A stretch of 37,411 nt of DNA from positions 1-37,411 of the forward strand of contig CALFJA010000029.1 in NCBI GenBank assembly GCA_937877605.1, read 5' to 3'. The notes below the pieces were generated by a model, which was given only the letters and a program-made list of their open reading frames with translations, did not search any database and was not told the origin of the DNA. This document shows positions 23,873-31,138 of the stretch, in pieces (the stretch's first letter is position 1; every line of letters starts with the position of its first letter). A program made the position numbers and the translations under genes. Origin of the DNA: an uncultured Prevotellaceae bacterium (GTDB taxonomy: Bacteria > Bacteroidota > Bacteroidia > Bacteroidales > Bacteroidaceae).

Positions 23873-25951
23873 ATGAATTTTAAGAAAAGATTGATTGCGA
23901 TTCTCGGTCAACTAGGTTTGACCAAGAAATTTCAGGAGAAATCGTTGAGTCAAGAAGAATTCCGTCAGGTCGCTGAAAAATATCAGAAGACCTATGGGTC
24001 TAAGTACGAAGACGACCTGAGAGCCGAAGAAGATGCTGATGCAGATGCTCGTTATCAGGCACAGCTCGACCGTATTCACGATGCCATCTTCAACGAGTCA
24101 GACTCGGAAGCCGATGATGACGATGACGAAGAAGAACCCGATTTAGAGTCTGATGACGACGACGAAACTGTATCAGAGTCTGACGAAGAATCTGATGACG
24201 AAGATCAGGACGAAAAACCAGAAGAAAAAGCAGAAATGAAAAAAATTCTTCGTGGAGTTCGTTCGTTAAAACGTAGACTCCGGACAATGGCCAGTGAGCC
24301 TACCAAAGGAGCCCCTCATCAGGTTGTTTCTGTTTCGGTAAAGAACATCAATGGATTCGGCAACACGTCAGACTTCCTTTTTGGTGTACGACATCCTCTG
24401 TTTTCAATGAAAAATCGTTGGAACCAGATTGCCGCCAACCCAAAAGCTGCAGTTCTCCTGCCAACAGTTGACGAGCAAGCAGATGGTACTGCATTCTATC
24501 GCGAAGCTGCTGCTTATGCAAAGAGTCTGCAAAAACGTTACCAGTATCTCCAGCAAAATGGAATGCTTGACGTAAAGTTGCTCGAAAGCGGTACCTATTC
24601 CACCAACTACGACGGTGTTACATCTGCAGGACTCGGAGAACAGTTCGTTGTGTTGCGCCAGGATGCGCTCATTGCACGCGTCCTCAAGAAGCGTGATTTG
24701 ACCCAGCACTTCCCAGTCGCATACGGATATCAGGACCGTTCTCTGGTCTTCAACACCTTCTTCACAGAAGTTTCTCAGGCTTACCAATCTGGTGAAGTAT
24801 TCAAGGGCAGTATGAAGATTGAGAACCTGATGGGCTACGTTGACGACGCAATGATCAAGATGGAATGGGGCCCGATGAAAGAACTCGAGCGCATGTACAT
24901 CGGTTATCTGAACAAGGAAGGGTCTGATCCAATAAAGTGGACCATGATTGAGTTCCAGCTGCTCCATTCACTTGAGCAGGCACAAGTCGAGCAGAACAAA
25001 CGTCGTGTTCGTGGTATCTATGTTTCGCCCGAAAAAGGTGTTGCAGGAAATTATCTGAACGCAGGAACCGGTATTCTCTACACATTGCTTCGCTATGTAC
25101 ACGAGTACAAGCTGTTGCCCAACAGCGATGATGCGTTCAATTCCTACACAGACGCAACGATGCTTGCTTCTGTTCAGGAGTTCCTGGCAGATATCCGTTC
25201 TAAAATATCTGAAGACATGGACATTGACGAGCATTGCATCTATCTGAATCTGAATCATCAGTCTTGGTGGATAAAGAATGTTCGTGCAGCCTATGGAAAA
25301 GACACAGATTTCGCTGGTCCGTTCGGAGCATTAAGCGTAGTACCTGACACCACGACAAAAATCATTTGGATGCCGTATCTCGGCAAATTGCCATTCATGA
25401 TGCTTCAGCAGCCAGGCAACCTCCAGTTCTTGGAAAACGTTCCAGGTGAGATGCTTGGTGTGAAGATGCAGGAACTCATGGAAAATGTTCGCGCTTGGAG
25501 TGTCTGGAAGGAAGGTACCAGCGCTGCTTTCACGGGACGCATGTTCAACACCCGCGCCGAAATGGAAGCCAATGCTTACGAGTGGCAACAGATTTTCATC
25601 AATCAGTTTGCCACCCAAATTGCTGACAGCGTAGATGGTGCTAAGGGCTTCTGGCATATCACCGACGACGAGACTACTGTCGAAGGAGGTAAGATTACCA
25701 TCTCTGAGATTGCAAATGCCAAAGCTGGTGTAGCTTACTGTATTGAGTGCGGTTCAGACAAGGCTCTTCCGAAAGTCGCTAAATCTGGTAATTTCGCCGA
25801 AATCACCTCTGCCTTTGAAGCAAAAGCCGTCGGAGATTACATTATGGTGATTCTTCGTTCGGACGGCAAGTTTGCAGAACTTGAGCGCTGTGTAAATGGT
25901 GTCCGCACCATCAATACCAGTTTGCAACCAAACGTTCCCGGTGGACGATAA
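23873..25951 (+). CDS. Major capsid protein with acidic N-terminal domain
   Basis: Protein of 692 residues, probably the major capsid subunit: it follows the prohead protease and is the largest protein of the head region. Residues 1-75 look helical. Residues 78-118 are almost all Asp, Glu and Ser. A basic stretch (KKILRGVRSLKRRLR) follows, and from about 145 the sequence becomes a regular folded domain. This suggests a fused scaffold or delta domain that the S49 protease removes. I chose the ATG at 23873. The frame open from 23783 overlaps the protease gene. Capsid identity comes from context and size, not from a named motif. Confidence 0.72.
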   Translation: MNFKKRLIAILGQLGLTKKFQEKSLSQEEFRQVAEKYQKTYGSKYEDDLRAEEDADADARYQAQLDRIHDAIFNESDSEADDDDDEEEPDLESDDDDETVSESDEESDDEDQDEKPEEKAEMKKILRGVRSLKRRLRTMASEPTKGAPHQVVSVSVKNINGFGNTSDFLFGVRHPLFSMKNRWNQIAANPKAAVLLPTVDEQADGTAFYREAAAYAKSLQKRYQYLQQNGMLDVKLLESGTYSTNYDGVTSAGLGEQFVVLRQDALIARVLKKRDLTQHFPVAYGYQDRSLVFNTFFTEVSQAYQSGEVFKGSMKIENLMGYVDDAMIKMEWGPMKELERMYIGYLNKEGSDPIKWTMIEFQLLHSLEQAQVEQNKRRVRGIYVSPEKGVAGNYLNAGTGILYTLLRYVHEYKLLPNSDDAFNSYTDATMLASVQEFLADIRSKISEDMDIDEHCIYLNLNHQSWWIKNVRAAYGKDTDFAGPFGALSVVPDTTTKIIWMPYLGKLPFMMLQQPGNLQFLENVPGEMLGVKMQELMENVRAWSVWKEGTSAAFTGRMFNTRAEMEANAYEWQQIFINQFATQIADSVDGAKGFWHITDDETTVEGGKITISEIANAKAGVAYCIECGSDKALPKVAKSGNFAEITSAFEAKAVGDYIMVILRSDGKFAELERCVNGVRTINTSLQPNVPGGR

Positions 25952-25957
25952 AAACAA

Positions 25958-25990
25958 AAGCGAGAAGTGAAATTCTTTTGCTTCTCGCTT
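25958..25990 (+). terminator. Hairpin after the capsid gene
   Basis: AAGCGAGAAG (25958-25967) pairs with CTTCTCGCTT (25981-25990) across a 13-nt loop, 6 bp after the capsid stop. With only moderate T content after it, it may be a partial terminator that sets a high capsid to tail mRNA ratio. Confidence 0.65.
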
Positions 25991-26024
25991 CATTTCAATA
26001 ATACAATCATAATAGAATACAGTC

Positions 26025-26981
26025 ATGAAAAAGAAAAGTTTTCAATATGCATTGAGAAAAATGCGCTCTTTGTATATGTTGCTATTTGCACTTGCAGCAG
26101 TAGTTCTTACCGTTTCTTATGTCATTGATGGTGGACTTGCATCCGCTATTGGCGGAGGTATGTCTGTGGCCTCAATGGCATTGCTCGGCAATGTCGATGA
26201 TGTTAGCGACCGTGACACACATGGCAGCGATATCTCATATATAGTTTATTTGGTGGCCATCGATCAGATTGACAGAAACCAAGAATTTCCTCAGCCAAAT
26301 GCCCTGCGTGAAGTCGCTGCAATTCCCCTGAAGTCCGGTGAAGTTCCTCATTACTTTGAAGCACACGATATTCCTACATTTACAGGAACAACCGAAAAGG
26401 GAGATATAACAACTACCGGTACCAATACATTTACAATTATTATGGGTGGAGCACGAGTTCCTCTTTATAATTTTATAGAGGAATATTCAGGTGGAAAGTT
26501 CATTCTTCTTTTCAAGCACATCAAAAATCCAACATGGTACATACTTGGCGAATTAGAACGCCCATGCATTTTAGCCAACACGGAGACTAAGGATGACAAA
26601 GATGGACGTTATACTACGTTTACCTTTACGCGTTCGTCTGTAGATCTTCCTTTGGTGTACGCCGGCAATCCTGCTGTAAGTGACAGTGTTACAATTCCTG
26701 CGAAGTCAACAACGATTCCTTTTGCAAAAAATGCCAACAACTACACATTACAAGACGGCGAGGCCGTCATCAATGCTGTTTCAGGTTTGACAGCATCTGA
26801 TAAAGGTAGATATGTCACCATCTTTGGTGCTGGAACAGACAAGCCCGCGACAATTGTCGACGGAACTACATTTGTTTTGATTGATGGCGCAACATGGACT
26901 GCAAAAGCAGGTGCGTCTCTTACGTTAAGAGTGTTAGACGCCCAAACCTTGGTTGAGGTAAGTCGTATCGAAACTGCTTAA
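26025..26981 (+). CDS. Putative phage structural protein, possibly tail tube
   Basis: Protein of 318 residues. The first 55 are hydrophobic (LYMLLFALAAVVLTVSYVID and an Ala/Gly-rich run), then comes a beta-rich, Thr/Ser-rich domain with ALREVAAIPLKSGEVPHYFE and TFTFTRSSVDLPLVYAG. The last 100 residues look like an added Ig-like or beta domain. Position after the capsid gene and the composition fit a major tail protein, but no signature confirms it. The hydrophobic N-terminus is odd for a virion protein. Confidence 0.5.
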   Translation: MKKKSFQYALRKMRSLYMLLFALAAVVLTVSYVIDGGLASAIGGGMSVASMALLGNVDDVSDRDTHGSDISYIVYLVAIDQIDRNQEFPQPNALREVAAIPLKSGEVPHYFEAHDIPTFTGTTEKGDITTTGTNTFTIIMGGARVPLYNFIEEYSGGKFILLFKHIKNPTWYILGELERPCILANTETKDDKDGRYTTFTFTRSSVDLPLVYAGNPAVSDSVTIPAKSTTIPFAKNANNYTLQDGEAVINAVSGLTASDKGRYVTIFGAGTDKPATIVDGTTFVLIDGATWTAKAGASLTLRVLDAQTLVEVSRIETA

Positions 26982-26993
26982 CAATTGGTCGTT

Positions 26994-27320
26994 ATGTATT
27001 CAATCAAGGAAAAGATATTCCACCACCGGCAGTTGCGAAATGCGGCTGCCGCGTCGGCGGATTTAGAATTGCTGAAGAGCAAATCCACGGGTACGGAATC
27101 GCTGATTCGTTATGAGAATGCCCCCGAACGTAATGCAGATGACATTCTGTATCAACTGCTCGATGTGGCCACTCACGAAGAAATTGTCGTAAACCGACGT
27201 AAAAAAGTAAAGAATCATCCAGCAGAAGATTCTGCAAAAGGAGAAAAAGAAGAAAAAGGGAAAAACTCGACCCGCAAAAGCAAAGCTAAGTCTGACGCAC
27301 CTGAAAAAAAAAGCAAGTAA
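26994..27320 (+). CDS. Small basic phage protein, upstream frame of a possible frameshift pair
   Basis: Protein of 108 residues. Residues 1-65 are mixed (NADDILYQLLDVATHEEIVV). The C-terminus is a Lys/Glu/Ser-rich disordered tail. It ends just after nine As (27304-27312), where the zero frame reads GAA AAA AAA AGC AAG TAA. A downstream frame with no usable start opens at 27305, in the -1 frame. I use the ATG at 26994. The TTG at 26985 is unlikely. It may be the G-like half of a tail-chaperone pair. Confidence 0.6.
   Translation: MYSIKEKIFHHRQLRNAAAASADLELLKSKSTGTESLIRYENAPERNADDILYQLLDVATHEEIVVNRRKKVKNHPAEDSAKGEKEEKGKNSTRKSKAKSDAPEKKSK
27305..27311 (+). promoter_or_regulatory. Candidate -1 frameshift site A AAA AAA
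   Basis: A perfect X-XXY-YYZ heptamer in the zero frame of the gene ending at 27320, seven bases before its stop codon. A -1 slip here continues into the frame ending at 27817. A small hairpin (GATTG-GGA-CAATC, 27350-27362) lies about 40 nt downstream. It is weak and far away for a stimulator. Confidence 0.55.
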
Positions 27321-27817
27321 GGACAAAAGAGACTGAATACCCTAACATAGATTGGGACAATCTCGACGACTCCGGCGTTCAGACTTGCGTACTGCTTTAC
27401 AACGACCGTATTGCGTCGTATCGGCGAATGTTGAAGCTCGACGAGGTGCTTGATAAAAAACCGAGATGTGAAGATGTTGCAACGATGGCAGAACTTCGCA
27501 TCCGTAATCTTCAGGCTTTCGACGAGCTTCAATCTTTTAATGATTCCGGAAAATTTCTTTATAGACATCCACTACTTGCGGCGAAATCTGAATACCGCTT
27601 ACTGAAACAACTTCTCCACAATAACGCGACAGAATTTCTCCACCAATATAAATGTACGTCCGATAATGTCAGACGCTACAAATCCTATATTCAGTCAAAA
27701 AGACGTTCCGACAAACGTGATTCTGACATAAACTTACTCAATCGTCACCAAGAAAGACAAGCACTCTTCAAACAAATTCTGGACGAATATGAAAACTCCT
27801 CACATCGAAACCAATGA
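27305..27817 (+). CDS. Downstream frame of a possible frameshift product
   Basis: The frame is open from 27305 and stops at 27817 (about 170 codons). The first ATG is at 27428, but good protein-like sequence already precedes it (ETEYPNIDWDNLDDSGVQTC then VLLYNDRIASYRR). No ATG, GTG or TTG start exists in that part. Expression by -1 slippage from the upstream gene would explain this, giving a fusion of about 275 residues. If not, the ATG at 27428 would give 129 residues, or one A is missing from the A-run. The sequence is helical and charged, and I do not know its family. Confidence 0.6.
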   Translation, partial: KKKQVRTKETEYPNIDWDNLDDSGVQTCVLLYNDRIASYRRMLKLDEVLDKKPRCEDVATMAELRIRNLQAFDELQSFNDSGKFLYRHPLLAAKSEYRLLKQLLHNNATEFLHQYKCTSDNVRRYKSYIQSKRRSDKRDSDINLLNRHQERQALFKQILDEYENSSHRNQ

Positions 27818-27950
27818 AGAAAAAGCGAGAACCGTCATATTAGAACTTGAGGTGCAGGCTTTAAATGGTGACAAGGACGCTATAAAATTGTTTTTAGAAA
27901 TAAAAAAACAGCAAGAAGTAGATTCTTTACGCAAGGAATTATTTGGATGA
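27789..27950 (+). CDS. Small helical phage protein
   Basis: An open frame of 53 codons with ATG at 27789 (ARTVILELEVQALNGDKDAI then KLFLEIKKQQEVDSLRKELF). It overlaps the previous gene by 29 bp and its stop overlaps the next start (ATGA). Charged, helical, no known family. The tight overlaps on both sides support real translation. Confidence 0.6.
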   Translation: MKTPHIETNEEKARTVILELEVQALNGDKDAIKLFLEIKKQQEVDSLRKELFG

Positions 27951-28591
27951 AAAACATTGAAAAAATAGAACAGATACATCCGGATTTAATAAGTCAGTTT
28001 CTAGCGACTGGAGAATGTGAGCAGATTCCGATAGAACTGCGTCTGTTCCTCCTGCAGTTGCAGTGGGCTATGGAGATATATCAAACAGAACGTAACATTT
28101 CTCGCGCTGCACAAAAGTTACGTCTGAGGATTTCTGCTGAACAGAAAATCAAGATTGAACAACGCACCTGCATGCAACGCATCTACGAGGCTATCAATTA
28201 TTTCAATGTTGACAACAATGTTCCCATCCGTATTTGGGAAGATATGTATGCCAACCAGTTCGAGAGCCTGGCAAAACTTTGCGCTGTCGCCGGCGACTAC
28301 AAAACTCAGTCTAAATGCTACGAGAGAGCTTTGGAATGCCGTCGACGCTCTTCTGAAATCGCAGAGTCAAGTAGAGAACTTGGCCTCACCATCATGTACA
28401 CACCTGAACTGACTCCTGAACAATTAGGTTTTAACACCCAGTCCTTGAAGAAAATATCTTCGAAGTATAATGATGGCTTCTATTATAAACTAATTCAGGA
28501 TCTACCAATTGAGAGCACGGAGAAAAAGCGATTGCTCAGAGAAACAGACATTGATGAAGCCCAGATTCTTGAAGAAATTGCGAACTCTTGA
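27947..28591 (+). CDS. Hypothetical phage protein
   Basis: Protein of 214 residues, largely helical. RIWEDMYANQFESLAKLCAV then AGDYKTQSKCYERALECRRR suggests a helical, repeat-like fold. It could be a small terminase or head-tail component, since no small terminase is otherwise seen, but there is no diagnostic motif. It overlaps the 53-codon gene by 4 bp. Confidence 0.55.
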   Translation: MKNIEKIEQIHPDLISQFLATGECEQIPIELRLFLLQLQWAMEIYQTERNISRAAQKLRLRISAEQKIKIEQRTCMQRIYEAINYFNVDNNVPIRIWEDMYANQFESLAKLCAVAGDYKTQSKCYERALECRRRSSEIAESSRELGLTIMYTPELTPEQLGFNTQSLKKISSKYNDGFYYKLIQDLPIESTEKKRLLRETDIDEAQILEEIANS

Positions 28592-28606
28592 AAAAATATA
28601 TTATCT

Positions 28607-29014
28607 ATGATAACAGAAAGTCTTATCCGGAAGAAGTTCGTGCACGAAACCATAACCGAAGGCATCAACGAGATATTCTCAAAGCAGCAGTCTGTGTTAA
28701 GCAGCTCAGGAATAGAGGTGCGTACTGGCCGCCTACAGAGTCTGATTGGCAGCCGTCGGTTCGACCGTCAGATTTCCGACGGACGCTACCAGGTGCAGAT
28801 ATCACTCTATCCCCATCTCCGTTTCCTCGACATGTCCTATCGGCTTCATACCGGTAAGCAGCGCAAGAAAAGGCGCGAGCGTTACGCCTTGTACAACAAG
28901 GTGGTGTGGGGTGTGCTCTTCCGCGATGTATTCCCGGAACTCCGCTACGGCTTCACCGATGAAGTCCGCCAGCAGCTGCGTCAGGATCTCCAGCATGCAC
29001 TTCAACCTAAATAA
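28607..29014 (+). CDS. Hypothetical phage protein, possible head-tail component
   Basis: Protein of 135 residues, Arg- and Gln-rich. GKQRKKRRERYALYNKVVWG is notable for its basic run. Size and place, between capsid and tape-measure genes, fit a tail-completion or neck protein of the kind found in siphophages, but I cannot prove it. It starts 15 bp after the preceding stop. A TTG-started frame at 28588 reads the same DNA in another frame and is rejected. Confidence 0.55.
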   Translation: MITESLIRKKFVHETITEGINEIFSKQQSVLSSSGIEVRTGRLQSLIGSRRFDRQISDGRYQVQISLYPHLRFLDMSYRLHTGKQRKKRRERYALYNKVVWGVLFRDVFPELRYGFTDEVRQQLRQDLQHALQPK

Positions 29015-29021
29015 CGAAACA

Positions 29022-29255
29022 ATGAAAAAACTTATTTTGAAAATCAGGCTATGGCTCTATGAGCGCCGTGTGCGCAGAGCCAATCGGCAGGCCGACGAGT
29101 TCGCCGCCAAGACCGGAAAGAAATACCTGGTAGTTCTTGAAGACCAGTGGCATCCTATTGTCGTAGAGAAGCAACAGCTGAAAAGACACTATCATAAACC
29201 CTCCCAGGGCTGGGACCGCTTCGCTCTCTACACTGCTTTTCCTCCAAGAAAGTAA
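29022..29255 (+). CDS. Hypothetical small basic phage protein
   Basis: Protein of 77 residues, starting at ATG 29022, 7 bp after the preceding stop. It opens with a basic amphipathic helix (KKLILKIRLWLYERRVRRAN) and ends with PSQGWDRFALYTAFPPRK. No family recognised. A fresh promoter follows, so this is the last gene before the toxin cassette. Confidence 0.55.
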   Translation: MKKLILKIRLWLYERRVRRANRQADEFAAKTGKKYLVVLEDQWHPIVVEKQQLKRHYHKPSQGWDRFALYTAFPPRK

Positions 29256-29270
29256 TAAAAATGAAAAAAA

Positions 29271-29303
29271 TTTGGACTTAACCGAATTTCCTTTATATAT
29301 TTG
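29271..29303 (+). promoter_or_regulatory. Promoter of the toxin-antitoxin-chaperone cassette
   Basis: TTTG at 29271-29274, 21-nt spacer, TATATTTG at 29296-29303 (exact TAnnTTTG). It lies 19 bp before the ATG at 29323, so the cassette has its own promoter inside the virion gene block. Confidence 0.75.
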
Positions 29304-29322
29304 CAGTGTCAAATATCCAGAA

Positions 29323-29784
29323 ATGAGGTTCGAGTTAAAAGAGATAGAAGGATTCCCAGGTGAAGAAGCCCATGTCTATTCTGTTGTAATGGAAGGAGAC
29401 ACCACTTCTTTACTCGAGCAATTTTTTGACGAAAACGGTAAATATAAGAAAGATATTAGGAAAATACGAAGTAAGATTCTTACAATGACTCTTTATGAAG
29501 GTTGTAGGAAAGAATTTTTCAAAGAAGGAGAGGGAAAATGGGGAGACGGAGTTGTAGCTCTAAAATATTCAGGAAGGCTCAGATTGTATGGAATCTATTT
29601 TAATCGTTCAGTAATCCTTTTCGGGTCTGGCGGCTACAAACCGCCATCGGTAAGGGCCTACCAAGATTATCCGCCACTTAACGAAAAAGCACAGCAAATG
29701 AGAGAAATCGCAAAGATTATATACAATCGTATTAAGGACGGTGAACTTAAATTCAACCATGACGGAACCTTAACCAATGACTAA
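29323..29784 (+). CDS. Putative RelE/HigB-like toxin
   Basis: Protein of 153 residues, likely the toxin of a three-gene TAC cassette. The central and C-terminal part (KYSGRLRLYGIYFNRSVILF then GSGGYKPPSVRAYQDYPPLN) resembles the beta-sheet core of RelE/HigB or Gp49-like mRNA-interferases, and NRIKDGELKFNHDG is a typical tail of such Bacteroidales proteins. It has an extra N-terminal part of about 50 residues. I use the ATG at 29323, because the TTG at 29272 lies upstream of the -7 box. It overlaps the HTH gene by 8 bp. The family call is moderate. Confidence 0.65.
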   Translation: MRFELKEIEGFPGEEAHVYSVVMEGDTTSLLEQFFDENGKYKKDIRKIRSKILTMTLYEGCRKEFFKEGEGKWGDGVVALKYSGRLRLYGIYFNRSVILFGSGGYKPPSVRAYQDYPPLNEKAQQMREIAKIIYNRIKDGELKFNHDGTLTND

Positions 29785-30202
29785 CATGAAAATTACAAAA
29801 GGAAAACCTTCAGGAGTGTTGGCGGAATTACTGGCCAACATTGACTATCAGGAAGTACGACACACTCGTAAGAGAATGCTTCTGGCTATAAAGATTGAGG
29901 CAGCCATGAAGAGAACTGGCTATTCTCAAAAGGAATTTGCTAAGAAAATGGGAAGATCTGCAACTGTAATTTCCGAATGGCTTTCTGGAGACAGGAATTT
30001 TACAATTGATACGCTTGTGGATATAGAGGAAGTTCTTGGAGTTTCCCTTATTAACACTTCGACCATGACCACAGTACCTTCTACCATCTCTAATTCTCTA
30101 AAGGTATCTTCCAAAAGTCGAGTAGTAACGATTAGTGGTAGTGGAACCTGGGCATTAAAACAGAATGCAGACACAATTCTTCAACCACAATACGCAATCT
30201 GA
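29777..30202 (+). CDS. XRE-type antitoxin with C-terminal extension
   Basis: Protein of 141 residues. An XRE helix-turn-helix covers about residues 35-95 (MKRTGYSQKEFAKKMGRSAT then VISEWLSGDRNFTIDTLVDI). About 45 more residues follow (from VPSTISNSLKV to the end at QPQYAI). In HigA-type antitoxins of TAC systems such an extension is the chaperone-addiction region that makes the antitoxin depend on SecB-like help. A SecB-like gene begins 3 bp after its stop, which supports that reading. Confidence 0.75.
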   Translation: MTNMKITKGKPSGVLAELLANIDYQEVRHTRKRMLLAIKIEAAMKRTGYSQKEFAKKMGRSATVISEWLSGDRNFTIDTLVDIEEVLGVSLINTSTMTTVPSTISNSLKVSSKSRVVTISGSGTWALKQNADTILQPQYAI

Positions 30203-30204
30203 AT

Positions 30205-30648
30205 ATGGAAATACAATATCGAATTAAAGGACTGAAGGAATCCGGATTTGTCTATAAGCCAGACTTCGACTACTCCAGGGTAAAGGCAGATGCTGTTTTG
30301 TTTCAATTCTCGCATGAATTTACGGCGCATCCTGAAGAAAAAGAACTGGCACTCACAATGGATGCTTATGTGGTAGAGCCATTGACGAATGTGGTGCTGG
30401 CACAGCAATCCGTTTATTGCACCTTTGAGATAATTCCTTTTGACAAGGTTATTCAAATAAGCGACAGTGGCTTTAAGACCAACTCCCCTTTATTAGTCGA
30501 TACTTTTATCAGCGTAGCAATTGGAGCTTTGAGAGGACTGCTCTCTAAGAACCTGTCAGGAACCCCACTTCAGGGAGTGGTACTCCCATTGATTCCCATG
30601 GATGTTATTCGTGAGAATTCTGCAAAGATGCTGACGGCAGAAGGATAA
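30205..30648 (+). CDS. SecB-like chaperone
   Basis: Protein of 147 residues resembling SecB-family chaperones: a beta-rich N-terminal part (FQFSHEFTAHPEEKELALTM), then VDTFISVAIGALRGLLSKNL and LQGVVLPLIPMDVIREN. The final helix, loop and hydrophobic strand correspond to the SecB region that ends in its FPPLLLAPVNF-type motif. Solitary SecB-like genes next to a toxin and an antitoxin define TAC modules. In those the chaperone folds the antitoxin. The match is by eye, moderate to good. Confidence 0.7.
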   Translation: MEIQYRIKGLKESGFVYKPDFDYSRVKADAVLFQFSHEFTAHPEEKELALTMDAYVVEPLTNVVLAQQSVYCTFEIIPFDKVIQISDSGFKTNSPLLVDTFISVAIGALRGLLSKNLSGTPLQGVVLPLIPMDVIRENSAKMLTAEG

Positions 30649-30653
30649 TTTAG

Positions 30654-30681
30654 GGAAAATCCTATCCTTTTTAGGGTTTCC
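30654..30681 (+). terminator. Hairpin terminator of the TAC cassette
   Basis: GGAAA and TCCTA on the left pair with TAGGG and TTTCC on the right (30654-30664 with 30672-30681, one bulged A), 5 bp after the chaperone stop. The loop is T-rich. It ends the cassette before the next promoter. Confidence 0.6.
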
Positions 30682-30684
30682 TCT

Positions 30685-30717
30685 ATTGCAGAGCGCAAGA
30701 GTTTATAATTATATTTG
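30685..30717 (+). promoter_or_regulatory. Promoter of two small membrane-peptide genes
   Basis: ATTG at 30685-30688, 21-nt spacer, TATATTTG at 30710-30717. It is followed by an AAGGAG ribosome site just before the ATG at 30751. Confidence 0.6.
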
Positions 30718-30750
30718 AAATGCAAATAACATATATAAGGAGATTCGCTT

Positions 30751-30915
30751 ATGCTAGTTTGGATGATTTTGTTTTTAATTATAGCTCGGTTGATCCGCCC
30801 TGTTTTTGTTGAGTCTACTGACGACAAGCTCGATCTGCTGTGGTATTATCTCTTGTGTATGAATCTTACTCCGATCTTTGGAGTTATGGTATATAAATAT
30901 TTTGAATTGAAATAG
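30751..30915 (+). CDS. Small two-helix membrane peptide A
   Basis: An open frame of 54 codons. The first helix reads MLVWMILFLIIARLI, a charged linker (VESTDDKLD) follows, then LLWYYLLCMNLTPIFGVMVY. An AAGGAG lies 7-12 bp upstream and a promoter at 30710. The pattern C-x-x-LTP-x-x-G in the second helix recurs in the next gene. Small membrane peptides of this form occur in phage immunity or superinfection-exclusion genes, but there is no named match. Confidence 0.6.
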   Translation: MLVWMILFLIIARLIRPVFVESTDDKLDLLWYYLLCMNLTPIFGVMVYKYFELK

Positions 30916-30928
30916 CAATAAAACCAAT

Positions 30929-31075
30929 ATGTTAATTTCATTCTTTCTAGGATTAATATGTTATCTCTTTCTTCCATCAAAAACATCGACGAAAGAAAGT
31001 ATATTTTTCATCTTTCTTTGTACAATTTTAACTCCTTTTCTAGGAATCCCTCTTTGGTTGGCAATATGTGAATAA
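30929..31075 (+). CDS. Small two-helix membrane peptide B
   Basis: An open frame of 48 codons, 13 bp after the previous stop. Two hydrophobic helices: MLISFFLGLICYLFLPS and SIFFIFLCTILTPFLGIPLW. The second helix shares the C-x-x-LTP-x-x-G pattern with peptide A, suggesting the two are paralogues or partners. It ends 25 bp before an inverted repeat that precedes the tape-measure gene. Confidence 0.55.
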   Translation: MLISFFLGLICYLFLPSKTSTKESIFFIFLCTILTPFLGIPLWLAICE

Positions 31076-31099
31076 TGTCCTTTCAATAGCAAAACACAG

Positions 31100-31135
31100 A
31101 AAGTATCTTTGTCGAACGCAACAAAGATACTTTTT
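31100..31135. promoter_or_regulatory. 13-bp inverted repeat with -7 boxes in both arms
   Basis: AAAGTATCTTTGT (31100-31112) and its exact complement (31121-31133) flank an 8-nt loop and run into TTTTT (31131-31135). The left arm contains TATCTTTG on the plus strand (31104-31111) and the right arm the same box on the minus strand (31122-31129). It can act as a terminator for upstream transcripts and as the promoter for the tape-measure gene, whose ATG is at 31139. Confidence 0.7.
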
Positions 31136-31138
31136 ATC

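Noticed and set aside
28588..28857. A TTG-started 89-codon frame
   Set aside because: It overlaps the better ATG-started gene at 28607 in another frame and has a poor start.
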